Assembly (NCBI GenBank): GCA_938028725.1
Contig: CALIMH010000005.1
Span: forward strand, 1-64,000
Direction of reading: 5' to 3'
Length of the DNA: 64,000 nt
From: an uncultured Anaerolineae bacterium
GTDB lineage: Bacteria; Chloroflexota; Anaerolineae; J036; Brachytrichaceae
Shown piece after piece: positions 25,633-36,674 of the stretch; positions within the stretch are counted from its first letter, which is position 1; every line of letters begins with the position of its first letter. The position numbers and the translations under genes were made by a program. The notes under the pieces are model-generated. The model was not told the DNA's origin, did no database searches, and worked only from the letters and a program-made list of their open reading frames with translations.

Positions 25633-27058
25633 GGTCGTGGGAGCGAAGGGCAGCGTGCTGAGCGCGTCGGCGGTAGCGCTCACGGAACGTGCCCTTGCTG
25701 AAGGCAGGGAAATCACGGCTGTACGTCCAGCCATTCAGCGGGGGTGGCAGTTGGCGGATTGTGCCGCTGCGCCCTGCGAGCAGGCGGGTAAGCGCACCAG
25801 CCAGCGCGGCGCCGAGGCGATACAACAGGGGTGAGGTCATGCCGAGCCGCCACAGCAGCATGGCCAACCGCCAACCAAGCGACGCATTGCCGGCTGATTG
25901 CACCAAGTCACGGCGCAGCTTGAGCAGCATGTCGGGAATGGCGATCTCGACGGGGCAAGCGCTCTGACAGGCGCCGCACAAGCTGCTTGCGAAGGGCAAG
26001 CTGGGAGCTTGGGTAAGGCCTCGCAGCAGCGGCGTGATGATGGAGCCGATCGGCCCAGGATACACCCAGCCGTAGGCGTGGCCACCGATGTTCTGATAGA
26101 CGGGGCAGGCATTCAAGCAAGCCCCGCAGCGGATGCAGGCCAAGCTCTCGGCGTATTCGGTCTGGTATATGCGCCCGCGCCCGTTATCCAGGATGATGAG
26201 GTAGAAGTGGTCGGGGCCGTCCGGCTCGTCGGGGCGGCGGGGGCCGGTCATCAGGTTGTTGTACACCGATAGCTGCTGGCCGGTGGCGCTGCGCGCCAGC
26301 AATTGCACCAGAATGGCGTAGTCCTCCCATGTGGCGATCACCTTCTCGATGCCCATCACGGCCACATGGACGCGCGGCGCGCTAGTGGAGAGGCGATTGT
26401 TGCCCTCGTTTTCCACTGTCGCGATGGTGCCGGTCTCGGCGATGGCGAAGTTCACGCCGCTAATGCCCATATCCGCCTCCAGGTATTTGGTGCGCATCAC
26501 GCCGCGCACGAAGCGCACCATCTCCTCCGGTCGGTCGGTGAGCGGCATGCCCAACTTCCGGTGCAGCAGCTCCGCCGTGGCTTCTTTCGTCTTGTGCAAC
26601 ATCGGCGCGATGATGTGGCTGGGCCGCTCGCCGGCGAGCTGGATGATGTATTCGCCCAGGTCGCTTTCCACCACCTCGATGCCGGCTTGGGCCAGCGCGT
26701 GGTTCAGCTCACTCTCCTCCGTCACCATGCTTTTGCCCTTGACCACGCGGCGGACAGCGTGCTTTTGGCACAGTTCAAGGACGAGGCGGTTGAGTTCGTC
26801 GCCGTCGCGCGCCCAGAGGACATGCCCACCGTTGGCGAGCACGTTGCGCTCTAGCTGCTCGAGCAGCGCCGGCAACTGGTTGAGCGCGCGCTCGCGCGCC
26901 AAGCGGGCCTGGTGGCGCAGCGCAGCAGCGTCGGTGGTGGCGCTCATCGCGGCCAGCCGATGATTGACGCCGCGGGTAGTGCCGCGGTCCAGCGCTGTTT
27001 GGAGCTGCGCATCGTGCAGTGCACGGATGACTGCTTGCTTGAACTGAAGAGCCTGCAT
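25598..27058 (-). CDS. lutB: Iron-sulfur lactate utilisation protein LutB
   Basis: 486 aa. An N-terminal LUD domain has VVKGKSMVTEESELN and GVNFAIAETGTIATVENEGN. Two ferredoxin-type motifs follow: CIRCGACLNACP with its CX2CX2CX3C pattern, then CGACQSACPV. It ends in a basic C-terminus. LutB carries electrons in lactate oxidation. It begins 7 nt after the lysZ stop, so it seems to be read with the lysine/arginine genes. The tail beyond about residue 440 is less conserved. Confidence 0.92.
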   Translation of the reverse strand: MQALQFKQAVIRALHDAQLQTALDRGTTRGVNHRLAAMSATTDAAALRHQARLARERALNQLPALLEQLERNVLANGGHVLWARDGDELNRLVLELCQKHAVRRVVKGKSMVTEESELNHALAQAGIEVVESDLGEYIIQLAGERPSHIIAPMLHKTKEATAELLHRKLGMPLTDRPEEMVRFVRGVMRTKYLEADMGISGVNFAIAETGTIATVENEGNNRLSTSAPRVHVAVMGIEKVIATWEDYAILVQLLARSATGQQLSVYNNLMTGPRRPDEPDGPDHFYLIILDNGRGRIYQTEYAESLACIRCGACLNACPVYQNIGGHAYGWVYPGPIGSIITPLLRGLTQAPSLPFASSLCGACQSACPVEIAIPDMLLKLRRDLVQSAGNASLGWRLAMLLWRLGMTSPLLYRLGAALAGALTRLLAGRSGTIRQLPPPLNGWTYSRDFPAFSKGTFRERYRRRAQHAALRSHDHEPATSQRTRP

Positions 27059-27065
27059 GTTCGCT

Positions 27066-27899
<834 letters not shown>

Positions 27900-27917
27900 G
27901 GCTCGCTCCGAAAGCAG

Positions 27918-28976
27918 TTAAGGGTGCAGGCCTGGGAACTCCAAACCGGTGCGCTCGTCCCAGCCCATCATGATGTTTAAGCACTGCACGGCGCTGCCAG
28001 CCGCGCCCTTCATCAAGTTGTCAATGGCGCACAGCAACGTTGCCTTGCGGCCGTCGGCGCTGAGCGCGAAGCCCACGTCAGCCCAGTTGCTGCCGGCGAG
28101 GATTTTCGGCTCCGGCAAGCGGAAGATGCCGCTGCTGGACTTGACGATGCGGACGAACGGCTCGTCTTTGTAGGCCTCGCGGAAGGCCCGCCACAGGTCC
28201 TTGTCCTCCAGCGGGCGTGTGAGGAAGGCGTGTACGGTCGCCAACACGCCACGCACCATCTCGATGGCGGTGACGGTCATGTGCAGGCTAGGCGGGTCGC
28301 CGGGGTGCAGGCGCGCGATCATCTGCAACACCTCCGCGGCGTGGCGGTGGCCGGCGGGCGCGTAAGTGCGCACGGCGCCGCTGCGCTCAGGGTGATGAGA
28401 GGCCTCGCTGCTCTCGGCGCCGCCCTCGCTGCTGCCGACTTTCACATCCACGATGATGGGCTGGGTGACGTCCAGCAAGCCCGCCTTTATCATCGGTAGC
28501 AGCGCCAAGTTCGTGGCGGTCGCATTGCAGCCAACGCCGCTGGCATAGCGCGCGCCGCGCAGCGCCTCGCGCGACAGCTCCGGCAGGCCATACACAAACC
28601 GCTCCACCCACTGCGGCGCTGGATGGGGCTTGCCGTACCACGTGGCGTAGCTGTGGGGATCGAGTCGAAAATCGGCGCTGAGGTCTATCACCACGTCCGC
28701 CATTTGCGCCCAACGCTCGATCTGCTGGGCAGCTTCGCCGTGGGGCAAGCAGAGAAAGCAGACGTCGGTCTTTTGCACGTCCTCAGGGCGGATGAACTTG
28801 AGGCTGCCGTTGCGCGTGTTGCGCAAGTTGGGATGGAGCACGTGCGCATACTCGCCCATGCGCGAGCGCGACGTGATCTGCGTCACTTGCACGTGGGGAT
28901 GGAAGTTGAGGATGCGCAGCAGCTCTCCGCCGGTATAGCCGGTGGCGCCGATGATGGCACATTGCAGGGTGGACAT
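27918..28976 (-). CDS. lysY: [LysW]-aminoadipyl/glutamyl phosphate reductase LysY
   Basis: 352 aa. The Rossmann motif GATGYTGGE is at the N-terminus. The catalytic Cys lies in SGVGCNATATNLAL, and EASHHPERSGAVRTY with AGHRHAAEV is the LysY-type block; typical ArgC lacks the SHHPER string. It reduces the carrier-bound acyl phosphate to a semialdehyde. First gene of a lysY-lysZ-lutB-lutC run. Divergent from the UvrD-like helicase with 32 nt between starts. Confidence 0.87.
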   Translation of the reverse strand: MSTLQCAIIGATGYTGGELLRILNFHPHVQVTQITSRSRMGEYAHVLHPNLRNTRNGSLKFIRPEDVQKTDVCFLCLPHGEAAQQIERWAQMADVVIDLSADFRLDPHSYATWYGKPHPAPQWVERFVYGLPELSREALRGARYASGVGCNATATNLALLPMIKAGLLDVTQPIIVDVKVGSSEGGAESSEASHHPERSGAVRTYAPAGHRHAAEVLQMIARLHPGDPPSLHMTVTAIEMVRGVLATVHAFLTRPLEDKDLWRAFREAYKDEPFVRIVKSSSGIFRLPEPKILAGSNWADVGFALSADGRKATLLCAIDNLMKGAAGSAVQCLNIMMGWDERTGLEFPGLHP

Positions 28977-29008
28977 GGGCAGAAAGGTATTATAGGTTGC
29001 TGCAGATC

Positions 29009-31372
29009 ATGGCATCACCCAGCTCTCCTCTCGGGGGCGATGGCGGGTTGCGCGCCGAGCAAGCAGCTATCGTGTGCAACTACCACGGCGGCCGGCTGGC
29101 GATCAGCGCTGTGCCGGGCAGTGGCAAAACCCGCACGCTCGCAGCCCTGGCCGTGGAGCTAATCGCCAAGCACATCCACACCCTCGAGGCCGAGGACGGC
29201 CGAGAGGAAAGGGAGGTGCTGATCGTCACCTTCACCAACAGCGCGGTGGAGAACTTCCGTGCGCGCATTCGCGCCTTCTTGCGCGCTCGTGGCCTGCCGG
29301 ATGGCGGTTATCGCGTATGCACCTTGCACAGCCTGGCACGGCTGATCCTCAACGAGAACCCTGCGCTTGCCAACGTGGACAGCGAATATGCGGTGGCTGA
29401 TGAGTTAAATGCCAACGCTACCATCGCCAGCGCCACCACACACTACATCACCGGCGCCCATCGCTCCTACTGGCTCAGTTTCCTCGCCGATGAGCTGTTG
29501 CCGCGCGAGCGCGAAGAGTGCGAGGACAAGGACTGGAGGCTGGCGACCGAGCAGCTCGGCCGCGAGGTGATCCGCTTGGCCAAGAACCGGCGCGTCTCCC
29601 CCCAGCAGTTGCAGGAGTGGCTCCAAGCCTGTAGTGTCACCGATGAGCGGGTGGAGTTTCTGCGCATCGGCGCGGAGATTTACCGCCACTACGACGCCGT
29701 GCTGCGCGCCACCGGCCATCTCGACTTCGACGACCTCATCGTCGGGGCGCTGCGCGTCTTGGAAAGCGACCCTGCGCTGCGCCAACGGCTGGGGGCGCGC
29801 TGGCCTTTCATCCTCGAGGACGAGGCGCAGGACAGCACCCCCCTGCAACAAGCCATTCTGGATTTGCTGGCCCAACAGCACGGCAACTGGGTGCGCGTCG
29901 GCGACCCGAATCAAGCCATCATGACCACCTTCACCGCCTCCGACGTGCGCTTCTTCCGCGATTTCTGCCACGCCACAGGCGTGACCTTCGCCTCGCTCTC
30001 TGTCACCGGCCGCTGCGCTCAGCCAATCATGGACCTGGCCAACCAATTGGCGCGCTGGGCAGCACGGGAACATCCCATTCTTGAGGTGCGCCAAGTCGCA
30101 CTGGATGACCAGGTGATGATGCGCCCCACACCACCGGACGACCCTCAGCAAAACCCTGACCAGGCGGACATTCGTGTGCTGAGGTATGAGCGGGCGGAGC
30201 AGGAGTGGGCCGGCGTCGCGCGGCAGGCGATTGATTTTGTGCGGCAAGCGCCTGAAGCCACCTGTGCAATTTTGGTGCCCACCAACTGGCTGGGCTACAA
30301 AGTGGTGGAGGAGCTGGAAGCGTTTCAGCGCGAATGCGGCCTAAGCGGCCTTTACCAGGAATACTTGCGCAACAGCCGGCCGGTCCGCGACGTGGCGCAA
30401 AAGTTGGCTGCGTGCGTGCGCTACTGCGCAAGCCCAGCCGATGCAAAGTGGCTGGCCGAGCTTTGGAAAGAGCTGGGTGATTTCGCCGATGGCCAAACGC
30501 CCAACAGCGTGGCAAAGCAAAAGCAAATGAAGGCGCTGATCAACAGTGTGGATGTCGTCCGGCTGCTCTTCCCGCGACCCGACAGCGCTGAGTTTCTCCC
30601 CAAAGCAGTGCGCGACAAGCAGGCCACGGCAGAAACATTGGAAGCGATCCAGCGCTTCGGCGAGCGCGTGCGGCCATGGGTGGAGGCGAGTGTGCTGCCG
30701 CTGCATCAGTTCCTCCTGCTGATCGCAAACGACCTTTTCGCTGGCGACGAGTATCAATTGGCGTTGGCCAGCAGCATCGCCGCCAGCCTGCGCACCTACT
30801 TCAACCTGCACCCTCACAATGCCACCTTGGCCCACCTGGCCAGTTTGCTGGATGACATTGCGCGCAACGAACGGCACTACGTGAGCGAAGGGCTGCAGGA
30901 GGCCGACTTTCAGCCACAGCCCGGCCGCATCACTGTGACCACTTTGCACAAGGCGAAAGGGCTAGAGTGGGACCGAGTGTACGTGATGAACGTCACCGAC
31001 GCTGAGTTCCCCACCGACCCCGACGCCGGCATTCGAGGCGAGCGCTGGTTCTTGCGCGACCGCCGCGATCCCTCGACTGAGGCGCGCGTCGCATTGCAGG
31101 CTTTAGCCGACGGCACGTTCGCGCAACTCGATGCAAAGGCGCTGATCCGGGCGTCGCGCGTGGAATACATTGCCGAGCGGCTGCGCTTGCTCTACGTCGG
31201 TATTACCCGCGCGCGGCGTGACCTCTTCTTCAGCTTTAGCTGCCAGAACGAGCGCAACAAGCCCCAGCAGTTGGCCCAGGCTATCCAAGCATTGCAACAA
31301 GCCGGCCTGTTGACTACAAGCAAAGACAGAGCTGCGCAGCGTCAGGATGTCGCTATGGGCGTAAGTCGATAG
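29009..31372 (+). CDS. UvrD/PcrA-family DNA helicase
   Basis: 787 aa from ATG 29009 (a TTG at 28997 is possible). Superfamily 1A motifs appear in order: Q-motif [10 protein letters not shown], Walker [21 protein letters not shown] (Ia), [11 protein letters not shown] (II), [15 protein letters not shown] (V) and [14 protein letters not shown] (VI). It would translocate 3'-5' on single-stranded DNA in repair or fork clearance. Divergence from UvrD in the middle third and slightly greater length suggest a lineage-specific paralogue. Its 3' end overlaps the convergent mgsA by 31 nt. Confidence 0.9.
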   Translation: MASPSSPLGGDGGLRAEQAAIVCNYHGGRLAISAVPGSGKTRTLAALAVELIAKHIHTLEAEDGREEREVLIVTFTNSAVENFRARIRAFLRARGLPDGGYRVCTLHSLARLILNENPALANVDSEYAVADELNANATIASATTHYITGAHRSYWLSFLADELLPREREECEDKDWRLATEQLGREVIRLAKNRRVSPQQLQEWLQACSVTDERVEFLRIGAEIYRHYDAVLRATGHLDFDDLIVGALRVLESDPALRQRLGARWPFILEDEAQDSTPLQQAILDLLAQQHGNWVRVGDPNQAIMTTFTASDVRFFRDFCHATGVTFASLSVTGRCAQPIMDLANQLARWAAREHPILEVRQVALDDQVMMRPTPPDDPQQNPDQADIRVLRYERAEQEWAGVARQAIDFVRQAPEATCAILVPTNWLGYKVVEELEAFQRECGLSGLYQEYLRNSRPVRDVAQKLAACVRYCASPADAKWLAELWKELGDFADGQTPNSVAKQKQMKALINSVDVVRLLFPRPDSAEFLPKAVRDKQATAETLEAIQRFGERVRPWVEASVLPLHQFLLLIANDLFAGDEYQLALASSIAASLRTYFNLHPHNATLAHLASLLDDIARNERHYVSEGLQEADFQPQPGRITVTTLHKAKGLEWDRVYVMNVTDAEFPTDPDAGIRGERWFLRDRRDPSTEARVALQALADGTFAQLDAKALIRASRVEYIAERLRLLYVGITRARRDLFFSFSCQNERNKPQQLAQAIQALQQAGLLTTSKDRAAQRQDVAMGVSR

Positions 31373-31821
31373 CTCTCGTAATCTGGCAGCAGTCGCTCGT
31401 ATGCAGCGCTCATCAGCGGCGAGGAGATCACAAAGTCAGCGGTGGCGCGGTTGCAAGCGATAGGGATGTTCCACACCACCGCCACGCGCAGCAGCGCCTT
31501 CACGTCCGGATCATGGGGCAGGGGCTGGAGGGGATCCCAGAAGAAGATCAGGAAGTCAATCTCCCCTTCCACGATCTTGGCGCCGATCTGCTGATCGCCG
31601 CCGAGCGGGCCGCTCTGCAAACGGATGAGCGGCAGCTTCAACTCACGCTCCAGCATCGCGCCGGTCGTGCCGGTGGCGTAGAGCACGTGTTGCGCCAGCA
31701 GCTCGCGGTTGAAGCGCGCCCATTCCAGCAGTTCGCGCTTCTTGTTGTCGTGGGCCACCAGCGCGATGTGCTTGATCGCCCCTATCGGCACTTTGCGTTG
31801 GGTGGGTTGTGTCTCAGGCAT
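31342..31821 (-). CDS. mgsA: Methylglyoxal synthase
   Basis: 159 aa, close to the usual 152. It has [34 protein letters not shown] and [20 protein letters not shown], with the catalytic Asp and His residues in place. It converts dihydroxyacetone phosphate to methylglyoxal, a phosphate-scavenging bypass of lower glycolysis. Divergent from the acyl carrier protein gene. Confidence 0.96.
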   Translation of the reverse strand: MPETQPTQRKVPIGAIKHIALVAHDNKKRELLEWARFNRELLAQHVLYATGTTGAMLERELKLPLIRLQSGPLGGDQQIGAKIVEGEIDFLIFFWDPLQPLPHDPDVKALLRVAVVWNIPIACNRATADFVISSPLMSAAYERLLPDYESYRLTPIATS

Positions 31822-31855
31822 GGGCGTTCACCTGCCGCAGATGATAATCAACGCC

Positions 31856-32104
31856 ATGAGCGAAGACATCGCCCAGACGGTGGGGGCGTACATCGCCGAG
31901 CGCATCTTGAAGAACCCTCGTCGTGTCATCCGCCCCGATGAGCCGCTGATCTCCAGCGGCCTGATAGACTCATTCCATCTTGTGGACTTGGGCTTGTTTG
32001 TCGAGGAGCGCTTCGGCGTGCGAATTGACGATAGCGAGTTGAACGCGGAGACGTTTGACACGCTGCAACAGCTCGCCGACTTGATCGCGGCGCGGCGTGC
32101 CTAG
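31856..32104 (+). CDS. Stand-alone acyl carrier protein
   Basis: 82 aa from ATG 31856 (ATG 31841 would add five residues). It is a phosphopantetheine-binding four-helix protein with SSGLIDSFHLVDLG. Ser39 is the predicted attachment site. No fatty-acid or polyketide synthase genes adjoin it, so its acyl partner is unknown. The sequence differs from a housekeeping AcpP (DSL motif replaced by DSF). A subtilase gene follows after 17 nt. Confidence 0.82.
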   Translation: MSEDIAQTVGAYIAERILKNPRRVIRPDEPLISSGLIDSFHLVDLGLFVEERFGVRIDDSELNAETFDTLQQLADLIAARRA

Positions 32105-32121
32105 CACATGACGGGGTCTCG

Positions 32122-33963
32122 ATGAAGCGCGTGAGAGCAGCCATCGCATTGGCGCTGGTCGGCTTGCTCAACCTTGGTGGGTTGCCTTATGAACCCCCGC
32201 CACCGCGTGTGACTGCGCGGGCCTGGCAAGCGGTCAAAGCAGGACCGCGCGACGTGTTGGTCACGTTGCAAGGCTATCCGGACCTTTCGGCGGCACGAGC
32301 GCTGCCCACAAAGGAACAGCGCACCCGATTTGTGGCCCAGACGTTAATGGCCCACGCGTCCGCCTCGCAGGGTGAGCTGATCGCTGCCTTGCGCGCACGC
32401 GGCATGGACTTGATGCCGCTGTGGATCAGCAACCAAGTGTGGGTGCGGCGCGCCAACCGCGCTGACCTGCGCTGGCTGGCGGCGCAACCACGGGTGGCGC
32501 AGGTGGACCTGGACGTGCAGTTCCTCGGCTTGCAAGCACACCTGAAACCCCGGCCAGCCGCAGCGCCGGCTGGGGTGGAGTGGGGCGTGCAGCGCGTGCG
32601 CGCGCCGCAAGTGTGGGCGATGGGTTACACCGGCCAAGGCATTGTGATCGCCAATCTAGACACCGGCGTGCGTTGGCAGCACAGTGCCCTCAAGCCCCGC
32701 TATCGCGGCTGGGATGGCACCACGGCCGACCACAACTACAACTGGTTCGACGCTGCTAGCGGCACAAACCCACCGGCCCGCGAGCCGGAAGACCTCACCG
32801 GTCATGGCACGCACACGGTCGGCACGTCCAACGGCGACGATGGCGCCGGCAACCAGATCGGGGTGGCGCCTGGGGCACGCTGGATCGCTTGCCGCAACAT
32901 GGAGGGCCCCTCTGGCATCGGCAGCGTGGCGCGCTACACGGCGTGCTTCCAATTCGCACTCGCGCCCACCGACCTCGACGGCAACCATCCTAACACCGCG
33001 CTGGCCGCCGACATCACCAGCAACTCATGGGCGTGCGACCCAAACTACGGTGAGCAAGGCTGCGAGGTGCCCACAGCGCTGGTGACTGTCACTCAGGCGC
33101 TGCGCGACGCCGGTATCATGGTGATCGCTGCGGCGGGCAACAGCGGGCCGAGTTGCGGGAGCATCAGCCTGGCGCCGGCCACGCTCGACCAGGCCTTCTC
33201 TGTCGGCGCAACCAACAGCAGCGACCAAATCGCCAACTTCAGCAGCCGTGGCCCGTCCTCGCTCACCGGCCGCCTGAAGCCAGACGTGGTGGCGCCGGGC
33301 GTGAGCGTGCGCTCGGCATATGGCCTGCCAAACGGCTACGCCTTCCTCTCCGGCACCAGCATGGCCACCCCGCATGTGGCTGGTGTGGCAGCGCTGGTGT
33401 GGAGCGCGGCGCCTTGGCTGCGCGGCGATGTGGACGCCACCGAGGCGCTGCTGCGGCGCACAGCCCGCCCGCTGACCACTACGGCGCAGACCTGCGCCGG
33501 CGTGCCGGGCACGCAGGTCCCTAACCACACCTTCGGCCATGGCCTGGTGGACGCGCTAGAGGCAGTCAACCACGCCACCAGCGTCCTGCGCGCCGAAGCA
33601 CCGGCCATGCATTTTTACCCGCTGCCACTCACCTACACCGTGACCTTCACTAACCTCAACTTGTTCACGCGCACCAACGTGCTGATCACCGCTACGCTGG
33701 CCGGCGCCGCCACTGTGCTATCGAGCGAGCCAGCGGCGACGCAGCAAGGCAGCGCGCTGGTGTGGTCGCTAGGCCAAGTGCCGCCGGGTGCCATCGTGGT
33801 GCTCACCTACACGGTGCAGTTGAGCCAAACCGGTCTGGTGAGCAACGCACCGCTGCAGGTGGGGTTCGATGGTCTCAATTTACCGATTGAGGGGGTGGCA
33901 GCGCAAACGCTTGCTTACGCGCACCACTCTTGGCTACCTGTAATCAGACACACTGCGGATTGA
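32122..33963 (+). CDS. Secreted S8 subtilisin-like serine protease
   Basis: 613 aa. A short signal segment (about 7-22) is followed by an I9-like propeptide region (about 45-140). The S8 catalytic domain has Asp180 in NLDTGV, His228 in GHGTHTVGT and Ser413 in GTSMATPHV, plus the oxyanion Asn in AAAGNSGPS. The last ~120 residues form a beta-sandwich of DUF11 type (YTVTFTNLNLFTRTNV). It should be an exported, self-processed protease. No wall anchor or sorting signal is visible. Confidence 0.93.
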   Translation: MKRVRAAIALALVGLLNLGGLPYEPPPPRVTARAWQAVKAGPRDVLVTLQGYPDLSAARALPTKEQRTRFVAQTLMAHASASQGELIAALRARGMDLMPLWISNQVWVRRANRADLRWLAAQPRVAQVDLDVQFLGLQAHLKPRPAAAPAGVEWGVQRVRAPQVWAMGYTGQGIVIANLDTGVRWQHSALKPRYRGWDGTTADHNYNWFDAASGTNPPAREPEDLTGHGTHTVGTSNGDDGAGNQIGVAPGARWIACRNMEGPSGIGSVARYTACFQFALAPTDLDGNHPNTALAADITSNSWACDPNYGEQGCEVPTALVTVTQALRDAGIMVIAAAGNSGPSCGSISLAPATLDQAFSVGATNSSDQIANFSSRGPSSLTGRLKPDVVAPGVSVRSAYGLPNGYAFLSGTSMATPHVAGVAALVWSAAPWLRGDVDATEALLRRTARPLTTTAQTCAGVPGTQVPNHTFGHGLVDALEAVNHATSVLRAEAPAMHFYPLPLTYTVTFTNLNLFTRTNVLITATLAGAATVLSSEPAATQQGSALVWSLGQVPPGAIVVLTYTVQLSQTGLVSNAPLQVGFDGLNLPIEGVAAQTLAYAHHSWLPVIRHTAD

Positions 33964-34050
33964 GCGCCTCGCCGAGGGCAAAGTTGCCCCCACTGGGCGA
34001 TGCACGTGTGCCAGGTTGGGCCTTAAGTCAGCGCACGCTGACTGCGATGA

Positions 34051-34089
34051 TACAATCCTCTCCACCTTGTTTACTCAAAGGGAGGAGCT
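34051..34089 (+). promoter_or_regulatory. Possible -10 and strong ribosome-binding site before the amino-acid binding protein
   Basis: TACAAT at 34051-34056 is a plausible -10; no good -35 is seen. GGGAGG at 34080-34085 lies 4 nt before the ATG and is one of the clearest Shine-Dalgarno sites in the window. Confidence 0.5.
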
Positions 34090-35265
34090 ATGCAAAAACA
34101 ACCCTTCATCGTTGGTTCATTGGTGGCGCTGAGTCTGGCACTGAGTGCGTGTGCTGCACCTCAGACACAGACACAAACCCAATCCGCCCCCCAGCGTGTC
34201 GTGGAGACAGTTGTTGTCACCGTCGAAGTGCCGGTCACCACCACGCCGGCGCCTGCCGCTCCTGCTGCGGCTGCGACACCCGTGCCGGCTGCTGGAGCAG
34301 CTGGTTTCGGGGAGACCCTCAAAGCGATTCAAGCGCGTGGGAAGCTGGTCTGTGGTGTCAATGGGCAATTGCCCGGCTTCAGCTTCATTGACCCGCAAGG
34401 CAATTGGAGCGGCTTCGACGCCGACTTCTGTCGCGTGTTGGCCGCCGCCATTTTCGGCGATGCCACCAAAGTGGAGTTCCGCCCGCTGACGACTCAGGAG
34501 CGCTTCACTGCTCTGCAGAGCGGCGAGGTGGATGTGCTCATCCGCAACACGACTTGGACGCTGGTGCGCGACACCGACCTCGGCTTGAACTTCACTGCTG
34601 TCACCTTCTACGATGGCCAAGGCATCATGGTGCGCAACGACAGCGGTATCACCAAGCTGGAGGACCTGAAAGGCGCCACGATCTGCGTGCAAAAGGGCAC
34701 CACGACGGAGCTCAACCTGGCTGACGCTCTCTCCACCGCCGGCGTTGAATACACCCCTGCCACGTTCGAAGATATCAACCAGACTTACGGCGCTTATGCG
34801 CAAGGCCGCTGTGACGCCGTCACGTCGGATAAGTCACAGCTCTCCTCGGTGGCGAAGGGGGTGTTGCCCGACCCAGACAATCACGTCATCATGGACTTGA
34901 CGCTATCCAAAGAGCCGCTTGGCCCTGTGGTGCGTCATGGCGACGACCAGTGGTTGGACATTGTGCGCTGGTCCATCTTCGCTACGTTCTTCGCTGAGGA
35001 GAAAGCCATCACCTCTGCCAATGTGGACGACGTCAAGGCCAACACCACCAACCCGGAGATCAAGCGCTTCTTGGGTGTGGAGGGTGAGCTGGGCCAGAAG
35101 CTAGGCCTGAGCAACGACTGGGCCTACAAGCTTATCAAGCAGGTGGGCAACTACGCGGAAATCTATGACCGCAATCTCGGCCCGAACACCAAGACCTACA
35201 TCGCACGCGGCCAGAACAGCCTCTACACCAATGGCGGCTTGCTGTACTCGCCGCCGTTCCGCTGA
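34090..35265 (+). CDS. aapJ: Amino-acid ABC transporter substrate-binding lipoprotein
   Basis: 391 aa. The lipobox LSAC at about residues 16-19 marks a lipoprotein. A Pro/Ala/Thr/Val linker (about 22-70) holds the binding domain away from the membrane. The binding domain begins GFGETLKAIQARGKLVCGVNG and matches the AapJ/BztA general L-amino-acid family (ATICVQKGTTTELNLAD; RCDAVTSDKSQL). It captures amino acids for the permeases AapQ/AapM encoded downstream, past a strong hairpin. Confidence 0.93.
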   Translation: MQKQPFIVGSLVALSLALSACAAPQTQTQTQSAPQRVVETVVVTVEVPVTTTPAPAAPAAAATPVPAAGAAGFGETLKAIQARGKLVCGVNGQLPGFSFIDPQGNWSGFDADFCRVLAAAIFGDATKVEFRPLTTQERFTALQSGEVDVLIRNTTWTLVRDTDLGLNFTAVTFYDGQGIMVRNDSGITKLEDLKGATICVQKGTTTELNLADALSTAGVEYTPATFEDINQTYGAYAQGRCDAVTSDKSQLSSVAKGVLPDPDNHVIMDLTLSKEPLGPVVRHGDDQWLDIVRWSIFATFFAEEKAITSANVDDVKANTTNPEIKRFLGVEGELGQKLGLSNDWAYKLIKQVGNYAEIYDRNLGPNTKTYIARGQNSLYTNGGLLYSPPFR

Positions 35266-35274
35266 AATAGTAAC

Positions 35275-35304
35275 GAGGGGCAGCACACTCTGGTGCTGCC
35301 CCTC
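35275..35304 (+). terminator. 12-bp hairpin between binding-protein and permease genes
   Basis: Perfect 12-bp GC-rich stem (35275-35286 with 35293-35304) with a 6-nt loop, 10 nt after the aapJ stop. There is no T-run, so it may work as an RNA-stabilising or partial termination hairpin that favours binding-protein expression. Confidence 0.65.
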
Positions 35305-35437
35305 ACTTCCTCCGCTGCCACTCTGTTCGATTGCCCAAGGCTGAAAATAAGGTGCATCTCTCGCACCTCGGGCCTGCGCGAAACCTTTTGCACGAGCGGA
35401 GGTCTTTTTGTAGAATTCCTCAATACACCGTTACACC

Positions 35438-36670
35438 GTGAAGAAAGCACGCGAACTTCCCGCTGCTGAGCTATCGGACCTCTCCGCGGTGAGAGTGGTG
35501 TCGGCTGATCGTGCCCACACCCCTTTTTGGCGCGACGAGCGCGTCCTGCGCGTGTTTGCCCAGCTTGCGTTCTTGGCCATCATCCTGTTGCTGCTGGGCT
35601 ACCTGGTGAACAACATGCTTCAAGCCCTTAGCCGCCAAGGGCTGGTGTTGGGCTTCTCCTTCCTCAGCTCGACAGCGGGCTTTGACATCGGCGAGACGTT
35701 GATCCCCTTTGACCGCAGCCAAACGTATGGGCGCGCTTTTGTGGTTGGTTTGTTAAACACTGTAAACGTGAGCGTGTGGGGGATTCTGTTCGCCACTTTG
35801 CTTGGGGTGGTGGTGGGGGTGGCGCGCCTCTCTCAAAACATACTGGTGCAATTCCTCGCGCGCTTTTACATCGAGGCTTTGCGGAATGTCCCGCTGTTGG
35901 TGCTTTTGATTTTTGTTTACGCCGGCGTTTTTCTCAACTTCCCTCAGATTCGCCAAGCGCTTCGGGTTGGGCCAGTGATGCTCAGCAACCGCGGCGTGTA
36001 TTTGCCGTGGCCAATCCCCACCGAAACGTTTGACGACTTTCGTCTTTTCCTTCTGGCCGGCGTGATCGCATCTGCAGCGATCTGGGTCTTGCTTTGGCGT
36101 AGGCACAAGGGCAGCGGCCCTGCGTGGCCGAAGTGGGTGTGGAGCGCTGGGGTAGGAGTGGGCTTAGTGGCGCTGGGGTGGGTTGTGCTGATCGCCCAGC
36201 CGCCGCTCGCGTTGGAGTATCCCGAGGTCGAGGGCTTAAAAGTCTCTGGGGGCAAAAGGTTTACGCCGGAGTTTATGGCGCTGTGGAGCGGTTTGGTGAT
36301 TTACACCGCCGCTTTCATCGCAGACGTGGTGCGCGCCGGCATCCAGTCTGTCTCGAAAGGCCAAGTGGAAGCTGCGCGAGCGCTTGGCTTGAACGGCGCG
36401 CAGACGCTGCGCCTGGTTGTCTTCCCTCAGGCGTTGCGCGTCATCATTCCGCCGCTGACCAGCCATTACCTGAACTTGACGAAGAATTCATCGCTTGCTG
36501 TTGCAGTTGGGTACCCAGACCTTTTCTCTGTGTCGGGCACTATCCTGAACCAGAGTGGTCGGGCGCTGGAAATAATTGCGCTGGCAATGTCCATTTACCT
36601 CTCGCTGAGCTTGCTCACGTCGCTGTTCATGAACTGGTATAACCGCCGCACCCGCCTTGTGGAGCGATGA
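35438..36670 (+). CDS. aapQ: Amino-acid ABC transporter permease AapQ-like
   Basis: 410 aa from GTG 35438, longer than typical ~220-aa His/Glu permeases and in line with AapQ/BztB. It contains a split region of membrane segments and the C-terminal EAA loop EAARALGLNGAQTLRLVVFPQALRVI (cytoplasmic contact with the ATPase). The N-terminus has an extra membrane segment and a conserved block LGFSFLSSTAGFDIGE. Forms the channel with AapM; the next ORF begins 4 nt after its stop. Confidence 0.92.
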   Translation: MKKARELPAAELSDLSAVRVVSADRAHTPFWRDERVLRVFAQLAFLAIILLLLGYLVNNMLQALSRQGLVLGFSFLSSTAGFDIGETLIPFDRSQTYGRAFVVGLLNTVNVSVWGILFATLLGVVVGVARLSQNILVQFLARFYIEALRNVPLLVLLIFVYAGVFLNFPQIRQALRVGPVMLSNRGVYLPWPIPTETFDDFRLFLLAGVIASAAIWVLLWRRHKGSGPAWPKWVWSAGVGVGLVALGWVVLIAQPPLALEYPEVEGLKVSGGKRFTPEFMALWSGLVIYTAAFIADVVRAGIQSVSKGQVEAARALGLNGAQTLRLVVFPQALRVIIPPLTSHYLNLTKNSSLAVAVGYPDLFSVSGTILNQSGRALEIIALAMSIYLSLSLLTSLFMNWYNRRTRLVER

Positions 36671-36674
36671 GGCA

